Source of the DNA: G965276675 sp965276675
Lineage (GTDB): Bacteria > Acidobacteriota > Terriglobia > Terriglobales > Acidobacteriaceae
DNA length: 64,000 nucleotides
Reading direction: 5' to 3'
Assembly: GCA_965276675.1 (NCBI GenBank)
Contig: OZ255624.1
Location: 744,001 to 808,000, forward strand
Of this stretch, positions 45,977 through 54,318 are shown piece by piece (position 1 is the first letter of the stretch; each line of letters starts with the position of its first letter). The translations under genes were made by a program, and so were the position numbers. The notes beneath the pieces were generated by a model, which was given only the letters and a program-made list of their open reading frames with translations, was not told the origin of the DNA and did not search any database.

Positions 45977-46879
45977 TCAGCGCCAATCGTCGCGAGCTGC
46001 AAGGGTATCGTTCATCACCTGGTCAAACGAGGTGTTCTTCTTAACGAGAATGTCGGCAAAGTTGCGGTCCTGCCGCAGCAGAATGGCCTGCAGGCGCACG
46101 AGCTCAAGCAGCGCTAGAAACATACAGACCACTGCGTTCTCCGAGCGCGCGTTGCGCAGCATGCTGCCGAGCGAGACCGGCTTGTCTTCCATGGTCAAGC
46201 GGCGCCGCACGTAGTCGATCATCTGGCCGACGGTGACGGTCTCCTGGTCCATATCCAGGACGGGGCGCTGCTTGGCGCGTTCCAGGATGTCGCGGAAGAC
46301 GCGGACGAGATCGACGGTGTCGGCTGCGATCTCGCGCTCGGCGCCTGCGTCATCGCGGAAGTCGCGGATCGCGGGATTGGTCCAGGTGGCGTCTTCGATC
46401 TGCTGCTTCTGTAACAGCATCTGTGCCGCATTCTTGAAGCGCTCGTGTTCGAGCAGGCGCTCGACGAGTTCGCGCCGGGGATCTTCGCTTTCACCCTCTG
46501 CGGGGTCGGCGGGGCTGCGGGGCAGCAGCATGCGGCTCTTGATGTGAATGAGCAGCGACGCGGTGTAGATGAATTCACCCGCGGTGTCGACATCGGTCTG
46601 TTTTAGCTGCTCGACATAGGAGAGGAACTGCGCGGTGATCTTCGCAATGGGGATGTCATAGATGTCGATGTCCTGCTTGCGAATGAGGTCGAGCAGCAGG
46701 TCGAGCGGGCCGTCGTAGACGTGGCCGATGGTGACGGAAAAGGGAGAGCCGGTGTCGGGTTGGGCTTTCGCTTTTGCAGGCGCCGTGACGGATGCAGGTG
46801 CTGTGCCCGCACTCGAATTAACAGGCTCAGCAAAATCAACTGAAGTTTGTTCTGTCTTCTGGATTTTTATGTTTTCCAT
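45977..46879 (-). CDS. scpA: Segregation and condensation protein A
   Basis: The kleisin subunit of the Smc-ScpAB condensin, bridging the Smc heads. Family blocks: VTIGHVYDGPLDLLLDLIRKQDIDIYDIPIAKIT at the N-terminus (about residues 47-81), FIYTASLLIHIKSRMLLP and the C-terminal winged-helix AVVCMFLALLELVRLQAI. A disordered Ala/Pro-rich N-terminal extension of 45 residues is unusual in length. It is 27 bases downstream of trpS, in the common protease-trpS-scpA order; scpB does not follow. Confidence 0.93.
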   Translation of the reverse strand: MENIKIQKTEQTSVDFAEPVNSSAGTAPASVTAPAKAKAQPDTGSPFSVTIGHVYDGPLDLLLDLIRKQDIDIYDIPIAKITAQFLSYVEQLKQTDVDTAGEFIYTASLLIHIKSRMLLPRSPADPAEGESEDPRRELVERLLEHERFKNAAQMLLQKQQIEDATWTNPAIRDFRDDAGAEREIAADTVDLVRVFRDILERAKQRPVLDMDQETVTVGQMIDYVRRRLTMEDKPVSLGSMLRNARSENAVVCMFLALLELVRLQAILLRQDRNFADILVKKNTSFDQVMNDTLAARDDWR

Positions 46880-46906
46880 TTCGCTGCCCTGCGCTTATTT
46901 GTCACC

Positions 46907-48577
46907 TTACCCAAGCGGTTCGTAGTTACCAACATACGACGTTACATCAGCTGGCTCTTGCCCTGGGAAATGAAGAAGATATGATTCTTCGATCTTTTGA
47001 ACTGAAACCGCTATCTCTTTTTCAGACTTACTGATTGCGTTCCAGGCCGCTCTATAAATCTTCTGTGGCAGAACTAGGTCTATTAAAAGATATGACTTGG
47101 CCCAGCATAATAGGACAACGACTTCATAGCTTTTATTTCGAAGTACAAAATTCCACTGATTGGGTATATCCTCGCGCGACGTTGTAACAAAAACGCGTTT
47201 ATTTCGTTGTGTGATGAATAGACGCTCTTCTGATCTTTTGAGCGCGGCAGCATAGGGTGCCATCTTCTTCCACCAAATATCTCGCAGCTCATGTCCACGT
47301 CTTTCACTGCTCTCATTCCAAAGAGCGCTGTGATTACGTAGATCATATTGGACTCCTTGGGCTTGTTTAATGTGATCCATCACCGTGAATGGAAATCTGT
47401 CAATCCCAGCCATAGATTCTGCTAAGCCCATCGCTTCTTTGACCTCTAGCATTGTTTTCTGTGCTCTAACGGCAGCCTTCTTTGCTCCTTCTACCAAGAG
47501 ATCCCATGTGTCAGAGGGCCTTAGTTCGAATTGGCTGCGTCTATCTTGTAGAGGGTAAAGCGTGCGAATGATGGAGTTAGTTAATAAGTGTTTGCAGTTG
47601 ATGCATGAAATTCTGGCAGTTCGACAGTCGTATCTAATGTCTGCGTCTATCGAGGGATTGCTGAAAATCTTGTGCAAGTCCGCGACTGGGCAAATGTCAG
47701 GATCGCCAGCTTGAGTGACATGATCGCGCTGTCCACCGTTGTACATGTTTTTGGTCTTCTCGGCGATTGTTTCTGCAGAATCGGTGAGCAAGATGGTGTT
47801 TCCGTAGCTCTTGGACATCTTGCGGCCGTCGGTGCCGGGTAGCTTGGGCGAGGGGGTGAGCAGGACTTGCGGCTCGGGCAGGATGGCTCGGTCAGGATCA
47901 GGCTCACTCGGATACCGAAGACCAGAGCTACCCCAACCTACTCCTTCAATCGTTCGCTTAGGTGCGTACATATGATTGAAGCGGCGCGCGACTTCGCGGG
48001 TGAGCTCGACGTGTGCGACCTGATCCTGGCCGACGGGCACGAAGTCCGCAGCGTAAAGCAGAATGTCCGCCGACTGCAGCAGCGGGTAGCCGAGAAAGCC
48101 GTAGGTGCTCAGGTCCTTCTCGCTGAGGTTCTCCTGCTGGTCTTTGTAGGAGGGCACGCGCTCGAGCCAGCCCAGGGGCGTGATCATGGAGAGCAGCAGG
48201 TGCAGCTCGGCGTGCTGCGGGACGTGGCTCTGCACGAAGATGGTCGACTGCTCAGGATCGAGGCCTGCGGCGAGCCAGTCGAGCGCGACGTCGAAGGTGT
48301 TCTGCTTGACCATGCGGGGGTCGGCGTAGTCGGTGGTGAGCGCATGGTAGTCCGCGATGAAGAAGTAGCAGTCGTACTTGCTGCGGCCGGTCTTGCTACC
48401 AACAGCCGGAGGCTCAAGCTCGTTCTGGAGGCGTACCCAGTTGTGCAGGGCGCCCATGTAGTTGCCCAGGTGGAGCTTGCCAGTGGGACGCATGCCGCTG
48501 AGGACGCGCTTGGGTCCGGCTGGCGTGGTGACTTCAGCGTCGGTGACGGTACGTGGATCGTGGTCGGTTGTGGTCAT
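46907..48577 (-). CDS. trpS: Tryptophanyl-tRNA synthetase with AT-rich C-terminal half and extra domain
   Basis: Charges tRNA-Trp. The HIGH-type motif is PTGKLHLGN near residue 31, and KMSKS is at residues 253-257. The canonical enzyme would end near residue 395 (KTMLEVKEAMGLAESM), but the ORF continues to residue 556 with WWKKMAPYAAALKRSEERLFITQRN and KSYLLIDLVLPQKIYRAAWNAI, which I cannot assign. Base composition changes near 47785: 47101-47160 has 22 of 60 G+C, against 40 of 60 in 48241-48300. Gene position between the M50 protease and scpA is the normal one, so the 3' half looks replaced or extended. Confidence 0.9.
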   Translation of the reverse strand: MTTTDHDPRTVTDAEVTTPAGPKRVLSGMRPTGKLHLGNYMGALHNWVRLQNELEPPAVGSKTGRSKYDCYFFIADYHALTTDYADPRMVKQNTFDVALDWLAAGLDPEQSTIFVQSHVPQHAELHLLLSMITPLGWLERVPSYKDQQENLSEKDLSTYGFLGYPLLQSADILLYAADFVPVGQDQVAHVELTREVARRFNHMYAPKRTIEGVGWGSSGLRYPSEPDPDRAILPEPQVLLTPSPKLPGTDGRKMSKSYGNTILLTDSAETIAEKTKNMYNGGQRDHVTQAGDPDICPVADLHKIFSNPSIDADIRYDCRTARISCINCKHLLTNSIIRTLYPLQDRRSQFELRPSDTWDLLVEGAKKAAVRAQKTMLEVKEAMGLAESMAGIDRFPFTVMDHIKQAQGVQYDLRNHSALWNESSERRGHELRDIWWKKMAPYAAALKRSEERLFITQRNKRVFVTTSREDIPNQWNFVLRNKSYEVVVLLCWAKSYLLIDLVLPQKIYRAAWNAISKSEKEIAVSVQKIEESYLLHFPGQEPADVTSYVGNYEPLG

Positions 48578-48599
48578 TGCGTTGGAGAGATTGTACGGG

Positions 48600-48866
48600 G
48601 AGCAGCGGATTAGCGGGTCAGCAAGTTAGCGAGTCGGCGAGTTAGCTAAAAAGCGGTCGGCTAAGAAGCGGTTGGCTAGGCAGCAGTCAGCAGGAAGTTC
48701 GTAGTCCGTGCTCAACGCTCGGGAAACAAAACGTTCGGAAAACAAAGAGAGCACAGTTGATACACAGCCTGCTTCGGCGACGGCGGATCAACTGCCGCTC
48801 CATTGCATATCGCAACCTCGCTAGCCGCTCTTTAGCTGACCGCTCTTCTGCCAACCGCTCTTTAGC
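48600..48866. repeat. Long imperfect inverted repeat upstream of trpS
   Basis: Left arm (48632-48690): AGTTAGCTAAAAAGCGGTC, GGCTAAGAAGCGGTTGGCTA. Right arm (48822-48866) contains the complementary TAGCCGCTCTTTAGCTGACC and TTCTGCCAACCGCTC. Both arms are built from a ~14-base unit of the form AA(A/G)(A/G)AGCGGT(C/T)NGCT, and the same unit occurs at 41090-41255. The middle part holds no gene. Confidence 0.65.
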
Positions 48867-48874
48867 TCTCCCCG

Positions 48875-49576
48875 CTACAAGGACAGCAGCAGCGTGTTGA
48901 AGAAGGCGAGCGCGGGATCGACGATGAAGCCGGCGACGCGACCGCCAACAAAAAAAATGAGGAGCAGGCTGAAGAGGCCGAGCCGGTCGTAGACCGCAGC
49001 GGCTTTGTAGGGCAGCATGTGCCGGAAGATATGGCTGCCATCGAGCGGCGGGAAGGGCAGGAGATTGAAGACGGCGAGAAAGATATTCAGCAGGATGCCG
49101 TAGTAGAAGATGATGGTCAGCGGTAGGACGATCGAGCTGGCGGCCATGAGATCCGCGCTGAGGCCGTAGCCGGCAATGGCGCGTACACAGGCGTGGCCGG
49201 CCGGGGTGAACTTCTCAATCATCACCAAGATGATGAACGAAGCGATGGCCTGGAGCACGTTGCAGACCGGGCCGGCGAGCGTGACCAGGGTGTCATCGCG
49301 TTTGAAGTTCTTGAAGTTGCGCCCGGTGATGGGTGTGGGCTTGGCCCAGCCAAAGAGCAGTCCGCCGAAACCCGGCGAGAAGAGAAAGAGCAGAGGCAGA
49401 ATCACTGTGCCCAGTGGATCGATGTGCTTGATGGGATTGAGCGTGATGCGCCCCAGCATGCGAGCCGTCTGATCGCCCAGACGCGACGCGGTCCAGGCAT
49501 GCGCGACCTCATGAAGGCTCAGTGCAAAGAGCAGGACTACGAATTCGAAAATCTTAGAGGCGATTGCTAGGTTCAT
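48875..49576 (-). CDS. Site-2 protease family (M50) metalloprotease
   Basis: A 233-residue intramembrane zinc protease. The HExxH motif is SLHEVAHAWTA in the first helix and the second ligand motif is NLLPFPPLDGSH (NxxPxPPLDG). Additional hydrophobic segments complete a compact core without a PDZ domain. It heads the M50-trpS-scpA string found in many bacteria, where the link is positional. Substrates are not evident. Confidence 0.92.
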   Translation of the reverse strand: MNLAIASKIFEFVVLLFALSLHEVAHAWTASRLGDQTARMLGRITLNPIKHIDPLGTVILPLLFLFSPGFGGLLFGWAKPTPITGRNFKNFKRDDTLVTLAGPVCNVLQAIASFIILVMIEKFTPAGHACVRAIAGYGLSADLMAASSIVLPLTIIFYYGILLNIFLAVFNLLPFPPLDGSHIFRHMLPYKAAAVYDRLGLFSLLLIFFVGGRVAGFIVDPALAFFNTLLLSL

Positions 49577-49676
49577 GACCTTGATTTACTGACACTTAAG
49601 GCATGATCGTAGCATGTGGGTGCTCGTCATAAGCCTTTCGGAGTAACGCGCTTTGCATGGTTGCACGCGGTCAAAA

Positions 49677-49717
49677 CAGCAGATCTCTCCACTGCGCTGC
49701 GCTCCGGTCGAGATGAC
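49677..49717. repeat. Intergenic repeat copy (CAGCAGATCTCTCCACTGCGC type)
   Basis: Begins CAGCAGATCTCTCCACTGCGC and ends CTCCGGTCGAGATGAC. Near-identical design to 28387-28447 but without the central hairpin. It lies in the gap 49577-49802, which shows no gene. Confidence 0.6.
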
Positions 49718-49802
49718 TCAAGGATAAGTGAGTTGTGCTGCAAAGGCGGAGCGAACGGCGGTTAGTTCTCCGCGCCAAGTTATTTGGCTTATTTGACGAC
49801 GC

Positions 49803-50624
49803 TTACCTATCTCCAGTATCCCAGCTTTCACCCTCGATGGCGTCTTTCTTCTTTATCTCTTTAGCCGGAATGCCGCCGCTGATGGAGCCGACCTCGACGT
49901 TCTTCGTAGCGACGCCCATCGCGCCGAGGATGGCGTCTTCGCCCACGTTGACGCCAGCCATGATGGAGGCGTGATAGGTGATGCGAGCGCGCGGGCCAAT
50001 CTCGACTTTGCGGTTTTCCACGTCGAGCGCGTTCTTGGGATGGTGCGCGTGTGAGTAGACCGACGCGTAGTCGCTGAGAGAGGTGCCCTGCTTCAGGACG
50101 ATCTCGCCACGGTCGTCGAGCATGACGTACTTGTGGATGGTGCAGTCGTCTTCGATGGTGAGGTTGTACCCAAAGGAGAACTCGACACCGTGAAAGATCT
50201 TCACGTTCTTGCCGAGCTTGCGGAAGATGTGGCGCCCCAGCATGCAGCGAAAGCGGAAGCTGAGCCAGTGATTCAGCGCCAGCGGTGAGCGGTCATACAT
50301 CTGCCAGAGCCAGATGAGGGGTTTGCGCTCTGCATACTTCTGTTCGTCTATGTCGCCATAGTACTCGGGCTCGAGTGTGACATTGGCCGGGTCGAGCGAG
50401 AGCTCGACGGCGTTGAAGGGCAGCTCGGTGGTGAGCTGGAAGTTCAGTTTGCCGCCATGCGGGCGCGCAAAGAGGAGCTGATGCAGGGTGTCGCGCACCA
50501 GTTCGTTGCGCAGCCGCGGCTCTTTGTGCCGGGTGAACTCGTCGTCCAGAAAGCGCAGCCAGCGGCGGAAGACCTCTTCAGCTTCGGGAGTGGGGCGCAG
50601 GTCGCGGTAGGGGTACTCAGGCAT
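49803..50624 (-). CDS. Left-handed beta-helix acyltransferase family protein
   Basis: The C-terminal half has hexapeptide-type repeats: VKIFHGVEFSFGYNLTIEDDCTIHKYVMLDDRGEIVLKQG, VEIGPRARITYHASIMAGVNVGEDAILGAMGVATKNVEVGSISGGIPAKEIKKK, typical of O-acyltransferases that end with GxPAK. The first 130 residues form a separate, more divergent domain. ATG at 50624 is chosen for the natural start MPEYPYRDLRPTPEAE; an ATG at 50654 is possible. It sits downstream of trpD and the SIMPL gene. Acceptor not predictable. Confidence 0.82.
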   Translation of the reverse strand: MPEYPYRDLRPTPEAEEVFRRWLRFLDDEFTRHKEPRLRNELVRDTLHQLLFARPHGGKLNFQLTTELPFNAVELSLDPANVTLEPEYYGDIDEQKYAERKPLIWLWQMYDRSPLALNHWLSFRFRCMLGRHIFRKLGKNVKIFHGVEFSFGYNLTIEDDCTIHKYVMLDDRGEIVLKQGTSLSDYASVYSHAHHPKNALDVENRKVEIGPRARITYHASIMAGVNVGEDAILGAMGVATKNVEVGSISGGIPAKEIKKKDAIEGESWDTGDR

Positions 50625-50724
50625 GGCTGGTGCGGCATCCTCTCCGGAGAGCATACGTCAGTACGCGTATGACAGTACGCGTACGTCAGGATTGGATGCC
50701 GGGTGTGGTCGCAGGTCGCAGAGC

Positions 50725-51513
50725 TTACTGGAGGGCAAAGACGGCGTAGACGGTAGCGGTGTCCGAGACCTTGCGGGAGCTGATGGCAAGTGGTTTGACG
50801 TCTTTCATGGCAGGAGCAGGAGCCGCCATGGCCCGCATGAGCGGTATTGGCGGCCTCTCGGCGACCTCGTTGCTGGCGTAGACCAGTGGGCCGAGTTGGG
50901 CGTGGAGACCTGTGGCCAGCTTCTCCGCGGCCGCGCGCGCTTTGCTGAGCGCATTATCCATTGCTCGCCCGTGCAGCGCGTCGGCATCGGCGACGTTCCA
51001 GTCGACCTGGCCACTTTGGTTCGCGCCCGCCTTTACTGCAGCATCGAGAACGCGCGCCACATTGGCGGCTGGGACCTTGACGCTCCAGCTCTGCACTACT
51101 TTGAACTGGCGGGCAGCCTTCTCCTGCGGCGTGAGAGTGTTGGTCTCATACTGCTCGACGCGAGCGATGGACTGATCGTCGCTCTGGATGCCGTCTGCTG
51201 CGACGCCGGCACTCGCGAGCGCTGCGGAGATAGCATTCGAGGCCTTGGAGCCGTTAGCATAGGCGGTCTGGTAGTCGGCGCCGTACTCCGTGTAGCCGAC
51301 GTGCACGGTAGCGACATCGGCTTCCATGGTGACGGTGCCGGTCGTGGTAACTGCAACCGTGCGGTTGTCTTTGCTGATCTGGATCTGCTGCGCAGAAGCC
51401 ATGAGGGACCCTCCGAGGAAAGATGCTGTCAAGAGCAGGGCCGGGTACAGTTTTCGTCGTTGCGTGATCACACTCCAGATCGTCACTCTACAGGTCGTCA
51501 CTCTAGAGATCAT
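50725..51513 (-). CDS. SIMPL (DUF541) domain protein, exported
   Basis: The signal peptide (ALLLTASFLGGSLMASAQ) is followed by the SIMPL domain: VAVTTTGTVTMEADVATVHVGYTEYGADYQTAYANGS, SDDQSIARVEQYE, and the late RAMDNALSKARAAAEKLATGL. Members are periplasmic or outer-membrane-associated proteins of unknown biochemical role. ATG at 51513 is firm because GGAGGAG lies seven bases upstream. It follows trpD by 14 bases and is likely cotranscribed. Confidence 0.85.
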   Translation of the reverse strand: MISRVTTCRVTIWSVITQRRKLYPALLLTASFLGGSLMASAQQIQISKDNRTVAVTTTGTVTMEADVATVHVGYTEYGADYQTAYANGSKASNAISAALASAGVAADGIQSDDQSIARVEQYETNTLTPQEKAARQFKVVQSWSVKVPAANVARVLDAAVKAGANQSGQVDWNVADADALHGRAMDNALSKARAAAEKLATGLHAQLGPLVYASNEVAERPPIPLMRAMAAPAPAMKDVKPLAISSRKVSDTATVYAVFALQ

Positions 51514-51527
51514 GGGATTCTCCTCCG

Positions 51528-52595
51528 TTAACGTACTTGCAAGCTGCGTGTGTCAGCCGTAAAGACGCGCAACTCTTGCAGAAGTCGCGTGACGGCTCTG
51601 GAATCGATGGCATGCGCGCTCTTCGCGATCCCATCCGGAAGCGAAGCGGAGAGTCCCGCGGCCACGAGTGCGGCAGCAGCATTCAGCAATACGATATCCC
51701 GCCTGGGTCCCGGTTCGCCATTGAAGATGCCAAGCAGGATTGCGGCGTTTTCCGCTGCAGTCCTGCCGCCGCGCAGATCGTTGGGCTGCGCGGATTCGAA
51801 TTCTGCATGGGCCGGGTAGGAATCGCAGAGGACTATATCGTCTCCCGGGTTCTCTCCGTTGACAAAGGCTAGCGCGCTCGGGCCGGTGGTGGTGAGCTCA
51901 TCTAATCCATCACTGCCGTGCACCACCATGCCACGGCGAACCCCGAGTCTCCGCATACTCTCGGCAACGCACGCGAGTCGGTCGGCGGCGAAGATGCCCA
52001 TGACCTGCTGCCGGGCTCCGGCAGGATTTGAAAGTGGGCCGACTAGGTTGAAGATAGTGCGGAAGGGAAGCGCGCGGCGCACGGGACCCACGCGCGCCAT
52101 GGCCGGATGAAAGCGCGGCGCGTGGAGAAAGACAAAGCCGGTCTGCCGTAGGCACTCGGCAGCTTCACCCGGGCCGAGATCGACGGCGACGCCAAGTGCT
52201 TCCAGCACATCTGCCGAGCCACAGTTCGAGCTCACGGCACGGTTGCCGTGCTTGGCTACCTTCGCACCGGCGGCGACAGCGACCAGCGCAGCGGCGGTTG
52301 AGATGTTGAAGGTGCCACAGCCATCGCCGCCGGTCCCGCAGGTGTCGACGAGTTGGGCGCGTTCGTCCCCGGTGAGCTGGATCGGAACGGCGCGTTCGCG
52401 AAGGCCGCGGACGAAGCCGGTGATCTCGTCGGCAGTCTCGCCGCGCACTGCGAGTGCGGTCAGCAGCGCGGCGATCTGGACGTCGGTCGCATTGCCGTCC
52501 AGCATGCTGCCAACTGCAGATTGCGCCTCGGCCTCGGTCAGGGAATGGCTGTCTTCGGCTGTGCTCCGGATGAGCTGGGGCAGGGTCTGGTTCAT
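51528..52595 (-). CDS. trpD: Anthranilate phosphoribosyltransferase
   Basis: Transfers phosphoribosyl from PRPP to anthranilate in tryptophan synthesis. Motifs: LVDTCGTGGDGCGTFNIST (PRPP pyrophosphate loop), AKHGNRAVSSNCGSADVLEALG with the KHGNR motif, RTIFNLVGPLSNPAG, and HGSDGLDELTTTGPSA. ATG at 52595 (MNQTLPQLI) fits the family N-terminus; the long upstream extension is rejected. No other trp genes are present; it is followed by a SIMPL gene. Confidence 0.95.
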   Translation of the reverse strand: MNQTLPQLIRSTAEDSHSLTEAEAQSAVGSMLDGNATDVQIAALLTALAVRGETADEITGFVRGLRERAVPIQLTGDERAQLVDTCGTGGDGCGTFNISTAAALVAVAAGAKVAKHGNRAVSSNCGSADVLEALGVAVDLGPGEAAECLRQTGFVFLHAPRFHPAMARVGPVRRALPFRTIFNLVGPLSNPAGARQQVMGIFAADRLACVAESMRRLGVRRGMVVHGSDGLDELTTTGPSALAFVNGENPGDDIVLCDSYPAHAEFESAQPNDLRGGRTAAENAAILLGIFNGEPGPRRDIVLLNAAAALVAAGLSASLPDGIAKSAHAIDSRAVTRLLQELRVFTADTRSLQVR

Positions 52596-52722
52596 CACGG
52601 AATATCGTACTCTCTGCGCGGTCCTTCGCTCGGTGTACGCCCCGCACAACCGCACGCAGTTTGGCGGTGGAAGAGGCCTTCTGTAGTATGGAGGTTCTGT
52701 AGAAGAGCTGTTTCGATCCCTT

Positions 52723-53907
52723 ATGAAAATTCACGAGTATCAGGCAAAAGACATTCTGGCGAAGTATGGCGTTGCGGTGCCGCGCGGTGAGGTGGCGAAC
52801 ACCTTTGACGAGGCGATGGACGTCGCGAAGAAACTCTTTACCTCGGGCGCGAGCGGCGTGGTGGTCAAGGCGCAGATTCATGCTGGCGGCCGTGGCAAGG
52901 GCGGCGGCGTCAAGGTGGCGAGGTCGATCGCCGAGGCGGAGGACGCGGTCAAAAAGATCCTCGGCATGCAGCTGGTCACGCACCAGACCGGGCCCGAGGG
53001 GCAGAAGGTGCAGCGATTGCTGATCGAAGAGACGGCCGCGATCGATCGCGAACTCTACCTGGGCATCGTGCTGGATCGTGCGGCGGCGAAGCTGGTCTTT
53101 ATGGCGTCGCAGGCGGGCGGCATGGAGATCGAAGAGGTGGCGGCGAAGGATCCGGATGCGATTTTCAAGGAATACATCGATCCGACGGTGGGCTTCCAGC
53201 CCTACCAGGCGCGCCGGCTGGCCTTTGCGCTCGGGCTCAAGCCGGCGCAGATCTCCGATGCGGTCAAGTTCATGACTGGGCTCTATAAGGTATTTCTCGA
53301 TACGGATGCTTCGCTGCTCGAGATCAACCCCTTCATTACGACAAAGGACGACAAGCTCTTCGCGCTCGACTGCAAGATCAATTTCGACGACAACGCGATG
53401 TTCCGGCACAAAGAGTTAAAGGAGCTGCGCGATGTGGCCGAAGAGGATCCGCTCGAGGTGGAGGCGTCCAAGTACGCACTGAACTACATCAAGCTGGACG
53501 GCAACATTGCGTGCATGGTGAATGGCGCAGGCCTCGCCATGGCGACGATGGACATCATCCAGCATGCAGGTGGTTCGCCAGCGAATTTCCTCGATGTGGG
53601 TGGCGGCGCAAACCAGCAGCAGATCGAGAATGCCTTTGAAATTCTCCTCTCGGACAAGAACGTCCAGGCAGTGTTCATCAACATCTTCGGCGGCATTCTG
53701 CGTGTGGATACGCTGGCGCAGGGCGTAGTCGCGGCGGCAAAGAATCTGAACATCAAGGTGCCGGTGGTCCTGCGACTGGAAGGCACAAACGTAGAAGAAG
53801 GCCGCAAGATTCTCAAGGATTCCGGACTGAAGTTCTTGGTTGGCGAGACGATGCAGGATGCTGCGCAGAAGGTTGTGGAAGCGGCAAGAGCAGCTTCTAG
53901 CCGCTAG
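52723..53907 (+). CDS. sucC: Succinyl-CoA synthetase, beta subunit (ADP-forming type)
   Basis: The ATP-grasp subunit of the TCA-cycle enzyme forming ATP from succinyl-CoA. Family sequence: MKIHEYQAKDILAKYGVAVP, VVKAQIHAGGRGKGGGVKVA, LLEINPFITTKDDKLFALDCKINFDDNA, GGGANQQQIENAFEILLSD and AVFINIFGGILRVD. The protein ends AASSR, its last nine coding bases being part of an inverted repeat that flanks the next gene. It is separated from sucD by an inserted gene. Confidence 0.96.
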   Translation: MKIHEYQAKDILAKYGVAVPRGEVANTFDEAMDVAKKLFTSGASGVVVKAQIHAGGRGKGGGVKVARSIAEAEDAVKKILGMQLVTHQTGPEGQKVQRLLIEETAAIDRELYLGIVLDRAAAKLVFMASQAGGMEIEEVAAKDPDAIFKEYIDPTVGFQPYQARRLAFALGLKPAQISDAVKFMTGLYKVFLDTDASLLEINPFITTKDDKLFALDCKINFDDNAMFRHKELKELRDVAEEDPLEVEASKYALNYIKLDGNIACMVNGAGLAMATMDIIQHAGGSPANFLDVGGGANQQQIENAFEILLSDKNVQAVFINIFGGILRVDTLAQGVVAAAKNLNIKVPVVLRLEGTNVEEGRKILKDSGLKFLVGETMQDAAQKVVEAARAASSR

Positions 53908-53923
53908 CTCCTAGCCTCTAGCT
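53899..53923. repeat. Left inverted repeat flanking the four-helix-bundle gene
   Basis: 25 bases that overlap the end of sucC. The reverse complement (starting AGCTAGAGGCTAG) matches 54288-54312 in 22 of 25 positions. Confidence 0.8.
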
Positions 53924-54293
53924 ATGGCTCAGAGATTTCAAGATTTAGCCGTCTGGCGAAAGGCGATCGCGTTGGCTGCGGAGATTTATCGGTCGACACA
54001 GGGGTTTCCACAATCTGAACTTTACGGGCTCACCTCACAATTGCGGAGAGCGTCTGTGTCGGTCGCAAGCAACATAGCAGAGGGTCGCGGGAGGGCTTAC
54101 GGAAGATGAGTTCCGGAACTTCTTAGGTGTCGCGCAGGGTTCAACGTATGAAGTGCAAACGCAGCTCTTCATAGCTCGGCAGCTTGGCTTCGGTTCAGTA
54201 GAGGCGATCTCAGCTTGCGAAAGCTTGAGTGATGAAATCTCCAAGATGCTTGGAGTCTTCATTGCCTCTCTTCCGAAGAAGGCTAGGAGCTAG
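53924..54293 (+). pseudogene. Four-helix-bundle (S23 / IVS-type) protein gene with frameshift
   Basis: The first frame reads MAQRFQDLAVWRKAIALAAE then LYGLTSQLRRASVSVASNIAEGRGR and stops at 54109. A one-base shift near 54093-54096 restores LTEDEFRNFLGVAQGSTYEVQTQ, ARQLGFGS and ISKMLGVFIAS, ending with TAG at 54291-54293. Together this is a full 120-residue S23-type four-helix-bundle protein, a family known from 23S rRNA intervening sequences and many stand-alone genes. Extra G in a GGGAGGG context explains the break. The gene sits between sucC and sucD and is flanked by inverted repeats. Confidence 0.8.
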
Positions 54294-54312
54294 AGGCTAG
54301 CAGCTAGGAGCT
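54288..54312. repeat. Right inverted repeat flanking the four-helix-bundle gene
   Basis: AGCTAGAGGCTAGCAGCTAG followed by GAGCT; matches the reverse complement of 53899-53923 at 22 of 25 positions. It ends six bases before the sucD start. Confidence 0.8.
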
Positions 54313-54318
54313 TTATCG

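Noticed and set aside
49529..49802. Promoter region with a riboswitch upstream of the M50 gene
   Set aside because: Only a degenerate repeat copy and no stable three-way structure or anti-terminator could be seen.
52165..53409. Open frame of 414 codons on the minus strand across trpD and the start of sucC
   Set aside because: It lies antisense to sucC and out of frame with trpD, and its translation has the Arg/His-rich, repeat-free look of a shadow frame in GC-rich DNA; trpD and sucC explain the region.
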